A DNA stretch of 64,000 nucleotides, from positions 744,001 to 808,000 of the forward strand of contig CP086683.1 in assembly GCA_030544685.1 (NCBI GenBank), in the 5' to 3' direction. Source of the DNA: Pseudomonas sp. B21_DOA. GTDB lineage: Bacteria > Pseudomonadota > Gammaproteobacteria > Pseudomonadales > Pseudomonadaceae. Each line of letters opens with the position of its first letter. Within the stretch, counting starts at the first letter, position 1. Made by a program: the position numbers and the translations under genes. The notes beneath the pieces are model-generated. The model was not told the origin of the DNA and did not search any database. It saw only the letters and a list, made by a program, of their open reading frames with translations. Of the stretch, positions 1 to 8,776 are shown in pieces.

Positions 1-947
1 TCTCCGGCGTCGGCAAGACCCGTGACGACATGCGTCGCGCCCTCGAAGTCGGCGTGCACTGCTTCAACGTCGAATCCACCGACGAGCTCGAACGCCTGCA
101 AGTGGTCGCCGCCGAGCTGGGTGTTCGCGCCCCGGTCTCGTTGCGCGTGAACCCGGACGTCGATGCCGGCACCCACCCGTACATTTCTACCGGTCTCAAA
201 GAGAACAAGTTCGGCATCGCCATTGCCGACGCCGAAGACGTGTACGTACGCGCCGCGCATCTGCCGAATCTGGAAGTGGTCGGTGTCGACTGCCACATCG
301 GTTCGCAACTGACCACGCTGCCGCCGTTCATCGATGCACTGGATCGCCTGCTCGATCTGGTCGATCGCCTCGGCGACTGCGGCATTCACCTGCGCCACAT
401 CGATCTTGGTGGCGGCCTGGGCGTGCGTTATCGCGATGAAGAGCCGCCGCTGGCTGCCGACTACATCAAAGCCGTGCGCGAGCGCCTCGACGGGCGTGAT
501 CTGGCGCTGGTGTTCGAGCCGGGCCGCTTCATCGTTGCCAATGGCGGCGTGTTGCTGACCCAGGTCGAATACCTCAAGCACACCGAGCACAAGGATTTCG
601 CCATCGTCGACGCGGCGATGAACGACCTGATCCGTCCGGCGCTGTATCAGGCGTGGATGGACGTCACGGCCGTGAAACCGCGCGACAGCGCTACACGCAA
701 GTACGACATCGTCGGCCCGATCTGCGAAACCGGCGATTTCCTCGCCAAGGACCGCGAGCTGGCGCTGGAAGAAGGCGACTTGCTGGCAGTGCATTCGGCC
801 GGTGCCTACGGTTTCGTCATGAGCTCCAACTACAACACCCGCGGCCGTGCCGCTGAAGTGCTGGTGGACGGGGATCAGGTTTTTGAAGTGCGTCGCCGCG
901 AAACCGTGGCCGAGCTGTTTGCCGGCGAAAGCCTGCTGCCGGAGTAA
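1..947 (+). CDS. lysA: diaminopimelate decarboxylase, 5' end missing
   Basis: Catalyses the last step of lysine synthesis, decarboxylation of meso-diaminopimelate to L-lysine, with PLP in the cytoplasm. The reading frame is already open at base 3 (Ser-Gly-Val-Gly-Lys-Thr), so the gene starts outside the window and about 100 N-terminal residues, including the PLP lysine, are not seen. Visible family motifs are the glycine-rich phosphate-binding stretch GGGLGVRY, EPGRFIVANGG, the substrate-binding CETGDFLAKDR with its active-site Cys, and GAYGFVMSSNYNTR near the C-terminus. dapF starts 4 bases after the stop, so the two lysine-pathway genes are almost certainly co-transcribed. The ATG at 30 is internal and should not be taken as the start. 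Confidence 0.96.
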   Translation, partial: SGVGKTRDDMRRALEVGVHCFNVESTDELERLQVVAAELGVRAPVSLRVNPDVDAGTHPYISTGLKENKFGIAIADAEDVYVRAAHLPNLEVVGVDCHIGSQLTTLPPFIDALDRLLDLVDRLGDCGIHLRHIDLGGGLGVRYRDEEPPLAADYIKAVRERLDGRDLALVFEPGRFIVANGGVLLTQVEYLKHTEHKDFAIVDAAMNDLIRPALYQAWMDVTAVKPRDSATRKYDIVGPICETGDFLAKDRELALEEGDLLAVHSAGAYGFVMSSNYNTRGRAAEVLVDGDQVFEVRRRETVAELFAGESLLPE

Positions 948-950
948 CCC

Positions 951-1781
951 ATGCTGCTGCGTTTTACCAAAATGCACGGCCTGGGCAACGACTTCATGGT
1001 CCTCGACCTGGTCAGCCAGCACGCGCACATTCAGCCCAAACACGCCAAGCAATGGGGAGATCGCCACACCGGGATCGGTTTCGACCAGTTGTTGATCGTC
1101 GAAGCGCCGAGCAACCCGGACGTGGATTTCCGCTACCGGATCTTCAATTCCGACGGTTCGGAAGTGGAACAGTGCGGCAACGGTGCGCGCTGCTTCGCCC
1201 GCTTCGTGCTCGACAAGCGTCTGACTGCCAAGCGGCAGATCCGCGTCGAGACCAAGGGCGGCATCATCGAGCTGGACGTGCGTAACGACGGCCAGATCGG
1301 CGTGAACATGGGCGCGCCGCGCCTGGTGCCGGCAGACATTCCATTCCAGGCGCCAGCCCAGGCCAGCAGCTATCAGCTGGACGTCGACGGCACCACGGTC
1401 GAACTGGCCGCCGTGTCGATGGGCAATCCCCATGCGGTGATCCGCGTGAACGACATCAACAGCGCACCGGTGCATGAGCTGGGACCGAAGATCGAACACC
1501 ATCCACGCTTCCCGGCGCGGGTCAATGTCGGCTTCCTTCAGGTCATCGATCGTCACCGCGCGCAACTGCGCGTGTGGGAGCGCGGCGCCGGGGAAACCCA
1601 GGCCTGCGGCACCGGCGCCTGTGCGGCGGCGGTGGCGGCCATCAGTCAGGGGTGGATGGATTCGCCGCTGTTGATCGACCTGCCCGGCGGGCGTCTGTCC
1701 ATCGAGTGGGCCGGCCCGGGCGAATCGGTGTTGATGACCGGTCCGGCAGTGCGTGTATACGAAGGACAAGTGCGTCTTTGA
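951..1781 (+). CDS. dapF: diaminopimelate epimerase
   Basis: Converts LL-diaminopimelate to meso-diaminopimelate, the precursor of both lysine and peptidoglycan cross-links. The 276-residue length is normal. The two catalytic cysteines lie in the expected contexts: [14 protein letters not shown] near residue 75 and [16 protein letters not shown] near residue 220. The N-terminal [12 protein letters not shown] is the family signature. It follows lysA by 4 bases and is followed at 1795 by the DUF484 gene. This order, lysA-dapF-DUF484-xerC, is standard for pseudomonads. Confidence 0.98.
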   Translation: MLLRFTKMHGLGNDFMVLDLVSQHAHIQPKHAKQWGDRHTGIGFDQLLIVEAPSNPDVDFRYRIFNSDGSEVEQCGNGARCFARFVLDKRLTAKRQIRVETKGGIIELDVRNDGQIGVNMGAPRLVPADIPFQAPAQASSYQLDVDGTTVELAAVSMGNPHAVIRVNDINSAPVHELGPKIEHHPRFPARVNVGFLQVIDRHRAQLRVWERGAGETQACGTGACAAAVAAISQGWMDSPLLIDLPGGRLSIEWAGPGESVLMTGPAVRVYEGQVRL

Positions 1782-1794
1782 GCGAGCAGAAATC

Positions 1795-2520
1795 ATGACC
1801 GACAAGCCACAGGTACCCGCCCGACCAGTCGACGAATCAGCTTCCGAGAGCCTTGAGGCAGCCGCGGTTGCCGCGTACCTGGAGGCTCATCCGGACTTCT
1901 TCGTCGAGCACGAAGAGCTGCTGCCATCGTTGCGCATCCCGCACCGACGTGGCGACACCGTGTCGCTGGTCGAGCGGCAGATGACCATCCTGCGCGACCG
2001 CAATATCGAGATGCGCCATCGCCTTTCGCATCTGATGGACGTGGCCCGCGACAACGATCGCCTCTTTGAAAAAACCCGCCGCCTGATCCTCGCGCTGATG
2101 GATGCATCGACCCTGGAAGACGTGGTCATCAGCGTTGAAGACAGCCTGCGTCAGGATTTCCAGGTACCCTTCGTCAGCCTGATCCTGCTCGGCGACAACC
2201 CGGCACCGGTCGGCCGCTGGGTGACTCACGCCGACGCGCAAACCGCGATCGGCGGCCTGCTCACCGAAGGCAAAAGCGTCAGCGGCAGCCTGCGTGAACA
2301 TGAGCTGGATTTCCTCTTTGGTGAAGAACAGCGCCAGCAGATCGGCTCGACCGCCGTGGTTGCCGTCAGCCATCAGGGCATTCATGGCATTCTGGCCATC
2401 GCCAGCCGCGACCCGCAGCACTACAAGAGTTCGGTCGGCACCCTGTTCCTCAGCTACATCGCCGAGGTCATGGGCCGCGTGCTGCCACGGGTCAACAGCT
2501 CGCTGCGCTCGGTACGCTGA
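1795..2520 (+). CDS. DUF484 family protein (GAF-like)
   Basis: A 241-residue cytoplasmic protein of the DUF484 family, which is predicted to have a GAF-like fold; no biochemical role is firmly established. The conserved N-terminal block [19 protein letters not shown], then [15 protein letters not shown], and a short coiled-coil-like segment before the C-terminal globular part fit the family. An upstream in-frame ATG at 1753 lies inside dapF. The ATG at 1795 is preferred because it gives the usual start Met-Thr-Asp-Lys and avoids that overlap. It sits directly before xerC (2 bases between), an arrangement conserved in gammaproteobacteria that suggests a link to recombinase function, but this is only inference. 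Confidence 0.9.
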   Translation: MTDKPQVPARPVDESASESLEAAAVAAYLEAHPDFFVEHEELLPSLRIPHRRGDTVSLVERQMTILRDRNIEMRHRLSHLMDVARDNDRLFEKTRRLILALMDASTLEDVVISVEDSLRQDFQVPFVSLILLGDNPAPVGRWVTHADAQTAIGGLLTEGKSVSGSLREHELDFLFGEEQRQQIGSTAVVAVSHQGIHGILAIASRDPQHYKSSVGTLFLSYIAEVMGRVLPRVNSSLRSVR

Positions 2521-2522
2521 CC

Positions 2523-3420
2523 ATGGAACGACAACTGGACGCTTACTGCGAACATCTGCGCAGTGAGCGACAGGTGTCGCCGCACACCCTGTCGGCTTAT
2601 CGCCGCGACCTTGATAAAGTCCTCGGTTGGTGCATCAAGCAGAACATCGGCAGCTGGGCCGCGCTGGACATCCAGCGCCTGCGCAGCCTGATCGCCCGGT
2701 TGCATGCGCAAGGCCAGTCCTCGCGCAGCCTCGCCCGCCTGCTCTCAGCGGTGCGCGGGCTCTATCACTACTTGAATCGCGAAGGCTTGTGCGACCACGA
2801 CCCAGCCACCGGCCTGGCCCCGCCAAAGGCGAACGGCGCCTGCCGAAAACCCTCGACACTGACCGCGCCCTGCAACTGCTGGAAGGTGCGGTCGAGGACG
2901 ATTTTCTCGCCCGGCGCGATCAGGCGATTCTTGAGCTGTTCTATTCCTCCGGCCTGCGCCTGTCCGAGCTGACCGGGCTCAATCTCGATCAACTCGACCT
3001 CGCCGACGGCATGGTTCAGGTGCTCGGCAAGGGCAGCAAGACCCGGCTGTTGCCGGTTGGCACCAAGGCTCGCGAAGCCTTGGAACACTGGTTGCCGCTT
3101 AGAGCCATGACCAACCCGGCGGACGATGCGGTTTTTGTCAGCCAGCAAGGTCGGCGCCTTGGCCCGCGCGCGATTCAGGTGCGGGTCAAACTCGCGGGCG
3201 AGCGCGAACTGGGGCAGAACCTGCATCCGCACATGCTCCGGCACTCGTTCGCCAGCCATTTGCTCGAGTCCTCGCAGGATCTGCGCGCGGTGCAAGAATT
3301 GCTCGGCCACTCCGACATCAAAACCACACAGATCTATACCCACCTCGACTTCCAGCATCTGGCGGCGGTCTACGACAGCGCCCACCCCGGGCCAAACGCA
3401 TGAAAGGCGATGATTCATGA
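2523..3420 (+). pseudogene. xerC: tyrosine recombinase XerC, two frame breaks
   Basis: XerC acts with XerD at dif sites to resolve chromosome dimers. The N-terminal core-binding domain (from [12 protein letters not shown]) is in the first frame up to about 2829. The catalytic domain continues in another frame and has the tyrosine-recombinase residues: Arg in [41 protein letters not shown] with the nucleophilic Tyr. One base is missing in the A/G run at 2825-2829: one extra base restores [14 protein letters not shown] second missing C in the run 3385-3388 would extend the end from HPGPNA to [12 protein letters not shown], with its stop overlapping the next start as ATGA. Repaired length is 299 residues, normal for the family. 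Both breaks look like homopolymer sequencing errors. Confidence 0.9.
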
Positions 3421-4124
3421 GCATTCAGTTGATCACCTTCGACCTCGACGACACTTTGTGGGATACCGCGCCGGTGATCGCCAGCGCCGAAACCGTGTTG
3501 CGCGAATGGCTGAGCGAACATGCGTCGAATCTGGGCGCAGTGCCGGTGGAGCATTTGTGGTCGATCCGCGAGCGCGTGCTGGCGGGCGAACCGGGGCTCA
3601 AGCACCGCATCAGCGCGTTGCGCCGACGCGTGCTGTTCCACGCGCTGGAAGAAGCCGGATATGCCCACGGCGAAGCGTCGGATCTGGCTGACAAGGCTTT
3701 TGAAGTATTCCTGCACGCTCGGCATCAGATCGAAGTGTTCCCCGAAGTCGAGCCGCTGCTGGAGCTGCTCGCCAATCACTATGCCCTCGGCGTGGTCACC
3801 AATGGCAATGCCGACGTGCGTCGACTGGGGCTGGCGGATTACTTCAAGTTCGCCTTGTGCGCCGAAGACATCGGCATCGCCAAACCGGATGCGCGGCTGT
3901 TCCAAGAAGCCTTGCAACGGGGCGGCGTAAGCGCTGAAGCAGCGGTGCATGTCGGCGATCATCCCGGTGATGACATCGCCGGGGCGCAGCAGGCAGGCTT
4001 GCGCGCGGTGTGGTTCAACCCGACGGGCAAGGTCTGGGAGGCGGAGCGCTTGCCGGATGCGGAGATTCGCAGCCTGACCGATTTGCCAGCGGTGCTCGCA
4101 CGCTGGAATGCTTCCTCGAACTGA
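3417..4124 (+). CDS. HAD-superfamily hydrolase
   Basis: A 235-residue haloacid-dehalogenase-like phosphatase. All four HAD motifs are visible: I, DLDDTLWDT at residues 7-15 with the nucleophilic Asp; II, VVTNGN; III, the Lys in GIAKPDARLF; IV, HVGDHPGDDIAGAQ. The cap is helical, placed between motifs I and II, as in the FMN-phosphatase/phosphoglycolate-phosphatase-like subgroup. The substrate cannot be told from sequence. The start codon overlaps the repaired xerC stop (ATGA), suggesting translational coupling. The equivalent gene follows xerC in enterobacteria (YigB, an FMN phosphatase), which makes FMN dephosphorylation a reasonable but unproven guess. Confidence 0.9.
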   Translation: MSIQLITFDLDDTLWDTAPVIASAETVLREWLSEHASNLGAVPVEHLWSIRERVLAGEPGLKHRISALRRRVLFHALEEAGYAHGEASDLADKAFEVFLHARHQIEVFPEVEPLLELLANHYALGVVTNGNADVRRLGLADYFKFALCAEDIGIAKPDARLFQEALQRGGVSAEAAVHVGDHPGDDIAGAQQAGLRAVWFNPTGKVWEAERLPDAEIRSLTDLPAVLARWNASSN

Positions 4125-4131
4125 TCTATAG

Positions 4132-4227
4132 CCCTGTGGGAGCGAGCCTGCTCGCGAATGCGGTGTGTCATTCAACATGTGTGTCGGCTGACATGCCCTC
4201 TTCGCGAGCAGGCTCGCTCCCACAGGG
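4132..4227. repeat. REP doublet (inverted pair)
   Basis: Two REP units in opposite orientation form a near-perfect 27-base inverted repeat, beginning CCCTGTGGGAGCGAGCC and ending in its complement, around a 42-base centre. It lies just after the HAD gene stop and before the terminator, between converging genes. Confidence 0.9.
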
Positions 4228-4264
4228 AACTGCATTTGTTTTCAACGGATTGATTCCAGGCATG

Positions 4265-4293
4265 AAAAAGCCCGCAGCGACGGCGGGCTTTTT
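4265..4293. terminator. bidirectional intrinsic terminator
   Basis: An 11-base stem AAAAAGCCCGC / GCGGGCTTTTT with a 7-base loop. The A and T tracts make it usable from both sides, serving the xerC-HAD transcript on the plus strand and sutA on the minus strand. Confidence 0.88.
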
Positions 4294-4313
4294 CAGCAAG
4301 CGAGCGACGCGCC

Positions 4314-4640
4314 TCAGATAGGGCGGCTGCCGTACTTGTTGTCCGGCTTTTTGGGCGGATCGGCGACCACGTTGGCCTCTACTTCCTGCACCTTGCCGCC
4401 GCGCGCAAGGAATTCTTCCATGGCCTTGGCCAGGGCGTCACGCTCCTTGTTCTTGGCTTCGATGCTCGGCAACTCGTCGACCGATACCGCAGCCTTGGCT
4501 TTGCCTTTGGCAGCCGGGGCCGGCGTGTCGTCACCGCCATCGTCTTCGGCAACGTCTTCCGCTGCCGCTTCCAGGCCTTCCTCGGCCTCGTCTTCGTCGC
4601 CTACTTCGAGGTCGTCGTTTTCCAGATCATCGTCGCTCAT
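4314..4640 (-). CDS. sutA: SutA, RNA-polymerase-binding slow-growth regulator
   Basis: SutA is a small acidic, largely disordered protein first described in P. aeruginosa, where it binds RNA polymerase and boosts transcription in slow-growing cells. This 108-residue protein has the typical layout: a very acidic N-terminal half (many Asp/Glu/Ala), a basic Ala/Lys patch, a helical segment KNKERDALAKAMEEFLARGG and the highly conserved tail VVADPPKKPDNKYGSRPI. A Shine-Dalgarno GAGGTAG precedes the ATG. Its neighbours yjbQ, amtB and glnK are the same as in P. aeruginosa. The identification rests on recalled sequence and synteny. Confidence 0.92.
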   Translation of the reverse strand: MSDDDLENDDLEVGDEDEAEEGLEAAAEDVAEDDGGDDTPAPAAKGKAKAAVSVDELPSIEAKNKERDALAKAMEEFLARGGKVQEVEANVVADPPKKPDNKYGSRPI

Positions 4641-4741
4641 GTTCTACCTCATGACTTGCCAAAAGCAGATTAGTTATAGACCAGCTTTGGCGGCTGTCGA
4701 AGCCGCCGTTGAAAAATCTTCCACCGCTGCCCGGCAGCGGC

Positions 4742-5164
4742 TCATGCCTGTTCACCGTGCAAGGTGGCGAGGACTTTACGGGCACCGCCGTGATCACGGT
4801 GCTCGCCCAGATAAATCCCTTGCCAGGTACCCAGTGCCAGCCGCCCTGCCGAAACCGGCAGGCTGATCTGGCAACCCAGCACGCTGGCCTTGAAGTGCGC
4901 CGGGAGATCGTCCGGGCCTTCATCGTTGTGCTCGTAGCCGTCCGTTCCTTGTGGGATCAGACGATTGAAAAATCGTTCGAAGTCGCGGCGAACTGCCGGA
5001 TCGGCGTTCTCGTTGATGGTCAACGACGCCGATGTGTGCTGCAGCCACAAATGCAACAGACCGACCCGACAGGTCCTGAGTTCAGGCAAGCCTGCGAGCA
5101 ACTCGTCGGTTACCAGATGAAAGCCCCGGGCCGTGCCCGCAGGGTTATCAGAGTCTGTTGCCAC
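4742..5164 (-). CDS. yjbQ: YjbQ family (UPF0047) protein
   Basis: A 140-residue protein of the YjbQ/UPF0047 family. Members have weak thiamine-phosphate synthase activity, and the true role is unclear. The family signature is present: [46 protein letters not shown], with His and Glu residues thought to bind metal. The start is GTG at 5164, preceded by CGGAGAA at a good distance; no in-frame ATG is available nearby. It lies between sutA and amtB on the same strand, but the amtB terminator at about 5350 separates it from the nitrogen operon. Confidence 0.92.
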   Translation of the reverse strand: MATDSDNPAGTARGFHLVTDELLAGLPELRTCRVGLLHLWLQHTSASLTINENADPAVRRDFERFFNRLIPQGTDGYEHNDEGPDDLPAHFKASVLGCQISLPVSAGRLALGTWQGIYLGEHRDHGGARKVLATLHGEQA

Positions 5165-5336
5165 ATACAGTTCTCCGCTCGTTCGGGGCGCATTCTAGCG
5201 TGCTCTGAAAAAAACAAAGGCCCTAATATTCCTGCAGCGATGTAAGCGATTGCCCGCAGAAAAAGCCTCGTCGTAAAGACGACCAAAGCCGTAAGAAAAA
5301 TCCTTTCAGCCGCTTCTTGGATGACAAATCCCGGAC

Positions 5337-5368
5337 AAAAAAATGCCCGGCGAACCGGGCAATTTTTT
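5337..5368 (-). terminator. terminator after amtB
   Basis: A TGCCCGG / CCGGGCA stem with a 4-base loop, flanked by A and T runs, 12 bases beyond the amtB stop. In the minus direction it ends in a T run, the typical intrinsic terminator. Confidence 0.88.
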
Positions 5369-5379
5369 ATCGCGCGTAC

Positions 5380-6717
5380 TTACAGGTTGTAGCCGCGTTC
5401 GTTGTGTTGTGCCAGATCGAGGCCGACCGACTCTTCTTCCTCGGTGACACGCAGCCCCATGACGGCGTCCAGCACCTTGAGGATGATGAAGGTGACGATC
5501 GCGGTGTAGATCACCGTGAAGCCGACGCCTTTGATCTGAATCCAGACCTGCGCGCCGATGTCGGTCACGGTGCCGAAGCCGCCCAGTGCCGGGGCTGCGA
5601 ATACACCGGTGAGGATCGCGCCGAGAATACCGCCGATGCCGTGCACGCCGAAGGCATCCAGAGAATCGTCATAGCCGAGTTTGCGCTTCAGGGTGGTGGC
5701 GCAGAAGAAGCACACCACGCCTGCGGCCAGACCGATCACCAGTGCACCCATCGGGCCTACGGTGCCAGCGGCCGGAGTGATCGCGACCAGACCGGCGACC
5801 ACGCCCGAAGCGATGCCCAGTGCACTTGGCTTGCCGTGGGTGACCCACTCGGCAAACATCCAGCCCAGTGCGGCAGCGGCAGTGGCGATCTGGGTAACCA
5901 GCATCGCCATACCGGCAGTGCCGTTGGCAGCAGCAGCGGAACCGGCGTTGAAGCCGAACCAGCCGACCCACAGCATCGCCGCGCCCATCAGCGTGTAGCC
6001 GAGGTTATGCGGAGCCATTGGTGTGGTCGGGAAGCCTTTGCGCTTGCCCAATACCAGGCACGCGACCAGGCCGGCGATACCGGCGTTGATGTGCACCACG
6101 GTGCCGCCAGCGAAGTCGAGCACGCCCCAGTCCCACATCAGGCCGCCGTTACCGGACCAGACCATGTGCGCGATCGGTGCATAAACCAGAGTGAACCAGA
6201 CGCCCATGAAGATCAGCATCGCGGAGAACTTCATGCGCTCGGCGAACGCGCCGACGATCAGCGCTGGAGTAATGATCGCGAAGGTCATCTGGAAGGTGAT
6301 GAATACCGCCTCAGGGAACAGCGCCGCCGGGCCGGTGATGCTCGAAGGCGTGACACCGGCGAGGAACGCCTTGCCCATGCCGCCGAAGAATGAATTGAAG
6401 TTGACGACGCCCTGCTCCATGCCGGTAGTGTCGAAGGCAATGCTGTAGCCATAAATGACCCACAGGATGCTGATCAGACCGGTAATGGCGAAGCACTGCA
6501 TCAGCACGGAAAGAATGTTTTTCGAGCGAACCATACCGCCGTAGAACAGCGCCAGGCCGGGAATGGTCATGAACAGCACGAGCGCTGTCGAGGTGAGCAT
6601 CCAGGCGGTGTCGCCGGAATTGAGGACTGGCGCTGCCACTTCGTCTGCCGCCATGGCGATGCCGGGCATTACGATGGACAACAGGGCGCCTAGCCCTGCG
6701 AATTTACGCAGAGTCAT
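5380..6717 (-). CDS. amtB: ammonium transporter AmtB
   Basis: An inner-membrane ammonium channel/transporter of the Amt/Rh family, trimeric and gated by the PII protein GlnK. The 445-residue product begins with a cleavable signal peptide (MTLRKFAGLGALL..., cleavage probably after AMAA). Family motifs follow: DTAWMLTSTALVLFMTIPG, FYGGMVRSKN, the pore aromatic/His region (DFAGGTVVHINAG with the first pore His), HNLGYTLMGAAMLWVGWFGFN, and GVHGIGGILGAILTG with the second pore His. A longer in-frame start would run back into the intergenic leader; the ATG at 6717 has a Shine-Dalgarno (AGGAGAA) upstream. It is the second gene of glnK-amtB, 37 bases after glnK. Confidence 0.98.
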   Translation of the reverse strand: MTLRKFAGLGALLSIVMPGIAMAADEVAAPVLNSGDTAWMLTSTALVLFMTIPGLALFYGGMVRSKNILSVLMQCFAITGLISILWVIYGYSIAFDTTGMEQGVVNFNSFFGGMGKAFLAGVTPSSITGPAALFPEAVFITFQMTFAIITPALIVGAFAERMKFSAMLIFMGVWFTLVYAPIAHMVWSGNGGLMWDWGVLDFAGGTVVHINAGIAGLVACLVLGKRKGFPTTPMAPHNLGYTLMGAAMLWVGWFGFNAGSAAAANGTAGMAMLVTQIATAAAALGWMFAEWVTHGKPSALGIASGVVAGLVAITPAAGTVGPMGALVIGLAAGVVCFFCATTLKRKLGYDDSLDAFGVHGIGGILGAILTGVFAAPALGGFGTVTDIGAQVWIQIKGVGFTVIYTAIVTFIILKVLDAVMGLRVTEEEESVGLDLAQHNERGYNL

Positions 6718-6754
6718 ATAGTTTTCTCCTGGGGCGTTGGGTTTGTGGCGGCGC

Positions 6755-7252
<498 letters not shown>

Positions 7253-7277
7253 TCAGTGCATGGGTCGAGGGTGACTA

Positions 7278-7293
7278 AGCAGAAACCTTGCCA
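7278..7293 (-). promoter_or_regulatory. sigma54-type promoter candidate for glnK-amtB
   Basis: On the minus strand the sequence reads TGGCAAG-GTTT-CTGCT, with GG and GC exactly 10 bases apart; the consensus is TGGCACG-N4-TTGCW. It would give a leader of roughly 170 bases before glnK. A 17-base palindrome TGCGC-N7-GTGCA at 7400-7416 is about 110 bases further upstream and resembles an NtrC site. Confidence 0.55.
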
Positions 7294-7399
7294 GCTCGGC
7301 AAAAACCCTGCATTTCAATCTCTTGGCGCCTGTTGCACGCGCTCGGGCAGAACAGCGTTTGCCGATACGCACAACAACGGTGCGCCACCGTCCGCCCCC

Positions 7400-7416
7400 T
7401 GCGCGAAAAGCGTGCA
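7400..7416. promoter_or_regulatory. possible NtrC binding site
   Basis: The imperfect palindrome TGCGC-GAAAAGC-GTGCA resembles the NtrC consensus TGCACC-N5-GGTGCA. Its distance upstream of the sigma54-type promoter candidate suits an enhancer. A weaker partner may lie at 7334-7349. It lies 70 bases from the ubiK start on the other strand, so it could also be chance. Confidence 0.35.
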
Positions 7417-7485
7417 TCCGTGCAACGGGATTGACTATAGACACTGCGTGATACACTGCCGGCCATTGTTTCCAGGACATTTCCC

Positions 7486-7746
7486 ATGCTCGCGCCCAAA
7501 GACTTCCTCGACGCCCTGAGCGGCACCGCCTCCCGCCTCTTCAGCGGCGATACCCCGCTGCCGAAAGCCGAAATCGAAAGCCAGTTCAAAATGCTGCTGC
7601 AAAGTGCCTTCAGCAAACTCGATCTGGTCAGCCGGGAAGAGTTCGATAGTCAGATGGTGGTGTTGGCGCGCACGCGGGCACGGCTTGAGAGTCTTGAAGC
7701 GAAGGTGGCGGAGATGGAGGCGAAACTGAATCCGCCGGCTGAATAG
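7486..7746 (+). CDS. ubiK: ubiquinone biosynthesis accessory factor UbiK
   Basis: An 86-residue protein of the UbiK/YqiC (BMFP) family, a small membrane-associated accessory factor of the UbiJ-UbiK complex in aerobic ubiquinone synthesis. The N-terminal part is amphipathic (DFLDALSGTASRLF). The C-terminal half is a coiled coil: VSREEFDSQMVVLARTRARL, then heptads to the end. The start ATG at 7486 is the only suitable one. It is divergent from glnK and has the same neighbour as in P. aeruginosa. Confidence 0.9.
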   Translation: MLAPKDFLDALSGTASRLFSGDTPLPKAEIESQFKMLLQSAFSKLDLVSREEFDSQMVVLARTRARLESLEAKVAEMEAKLNPPAE

Positions 7747-7859
7747 CATCACTACTGACAGTGAAGGTTGGGCACGCTCTTCAGCTTTAAAGGCGTCGAA
7801 AAAACACCTTCAAACGTTTTCCTTCAAGCAGCCTTCAGCTCCACTGCCTAGATTCACTA

Positions 7860-8165
7860 TCAAGCGCAATGTGCCAGCCGCTCGACCTGATCACGGATTG
7901 CAGCTCCTCTTTCAATTTCGGCTTTTCGCAGATCGTAAGTCGATTGGAGGTTCAGCCAAAACTCAGGAGTGGTGTCCAGACAGATTGAAAGTCTTAAAGC
8001 CATGTCAGCGCTGATGCCCCGGCGCTGTAGAACGATATCGTTCACCGTCGGAGTAGACACGCTCAATGCTCTCGCCAACGCAGCGGCTGTGAGGCTCAAA
8101 GGCTCCAGATACTCCTCTTTGAGGATCTCGCCGGGATGGACCGGACGCATACCATTCTTGGTCAT
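7860..8165 (-). CDS. higA: HigA-type antitoxin
   Basis: A 101-residue HTH (Xre/HigA) antitoxin that binds HigB and represses the operon. The signature PVHPGEILKEEYLEPLSLTAAALARALSVSTPTVNDIV contains the helix-turn-helix, followed by GISADMALRLSICLDTTPEFWLNLQ. A longer frame exists upstream, to 8210, but that part overlaps higB; the ATG at 8165, seven bases after the higB stop and preceded by GAGGTGAG, is the natural start. The toxin comes first, typical of hig rather than relBE order. Confidence 0.93.
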   Translation of the reverse strand: MTKNGMRPVHPGEILKEEYLEPLSLTAAALARALSVSTPTVNDIVLQRRGISADMALRLSICLDTTPEFWLNLQSTYDLRKAEIERGAAIRDQVERLAHCA

Positions 8166-8172
8166 ACTCACC

Positions 8173-8451
8173 TCAGTGATAATCGACGATTTCAACATCC
8201 TCGGGCCCATTCAGGCCCCAGACGAAGCAAATTCGCCATTGGGCGTTGATACGAATACTGTATTGCCCCTTCCGATCGCCTCCCAGAGACTCGAGCCGAT
8301 TTCCGGGAGGAGATCGGAGATCAGCCAACGCAGCTGCCGCATCAAGCATCGTCAGCTTACGTTCCGCGACACTCAATATGGCTGACCAGAAACGGGTTTT
8401 ACCACTTCGGAACAGGTATTCGGTTTCAGGACATCTGAAGCTAACGATCAT
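8173..8451 (-). CDS. higB: HigB-type mRNA interferase toxin
   Basis: A 92-residue RelE/HigB-fold toxin, predicted to cleave mRNA on the ribosome. Family features are the start MIVSFRCPETEYLF, the LRSPPGNRLESLGGDRKGQYSIRINAQWRICF block with conserved basic residues, and the tail VEIVDYH. It is the first gene of the pair. An AT-rich palindrome (TAACGTTA) lies 11-20 bases upstream of its start and is a likely HigA operator. Nothing suggests it is inactive. Confidence 0.93.
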   Translation of the reverse strand: MIVSFRCPETEYLFRSGKTRFWSAILSVAERKLTMLDAAAALADLRSPPGNRLESLGGDRKGQYSIRINAQWRICFVWGLNGPEDVEIVDYH

Positions 8452-8460
8452 AGTTTAAAG

Positions 8461-8484
8461 CTTAACGTTATGCATTAACGCTGA
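8461..8484. promoter_or_regulatory. likely HigA operator
   Basis: TTAACGTTA at 8462-8470 contains the perfect palindrome TAACGTTA, and a second TTAACG begins at 8475. I recall the P. aeruginosa HigA site as a TTAAC-GTTAA palindrome, which this nearly matches. It lies just upstream of higB, where repression would be expected. Confidence 0.6.
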
Positions 8485-8776
8485 GTTTATTCGTGAAAAT
8501 CATTAGCGCAAACAGATGATCTTGCGATTTGGGTGTTCTCTCAGGACTTTCAGAAACGGACTACGCATGCTTGCTGGTTCTTACTGAACCCGTTGCTATC
8601 TCCTACACAAACTCTCCCCTATTCCCGTTTGCCATGGCCTGGCAAGTTCCTGGCATTTCTTGCGGCAACATCCTGCGAAATTTTTGCGCTCCACTCACCC
8701 CACTAAAATGGCTTCGCCCTACTACCCTTCAAAAACCCGCAGGAAGCGGCTCCCCGATTCAGCTCAAGGAACGACC
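8485..8776. other. intergenic region between higB and comM
   Basis: About 290 bases between the divergent higBA operon and comM. No convincing gene: the short open frames lack a ribosome site and overlap comM. A TGGCAAG-N4-TGGCA stretch near 8639 has sigma54-like spacing but is probably chance. The comM Shine-Dalgarno (AAGGAA) is at 8767-8772. Confidence 0.5.

Noticed and set aside
2523..3420. XerC as a phage or integron integrase
   Set aside because: Context (dapF-DUF484-xerC-HAD), size and motifs are those of the chromosomal XerC; no mobile-element features nearby.
5317..6393. 358-codon plus-strand frame antisense to amtB
   Set aside because: Overlaps the amtB terminator and gene; His/Gln/Asp-rich shadow of the amtB frame.
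8639..8654. sigma54-like TGGCAAG-N4-TGGCA upstream of comM
   Set aside because: Spacing fits but the -12 element is poor, and comM is not an expected RpoN target; likely chance.
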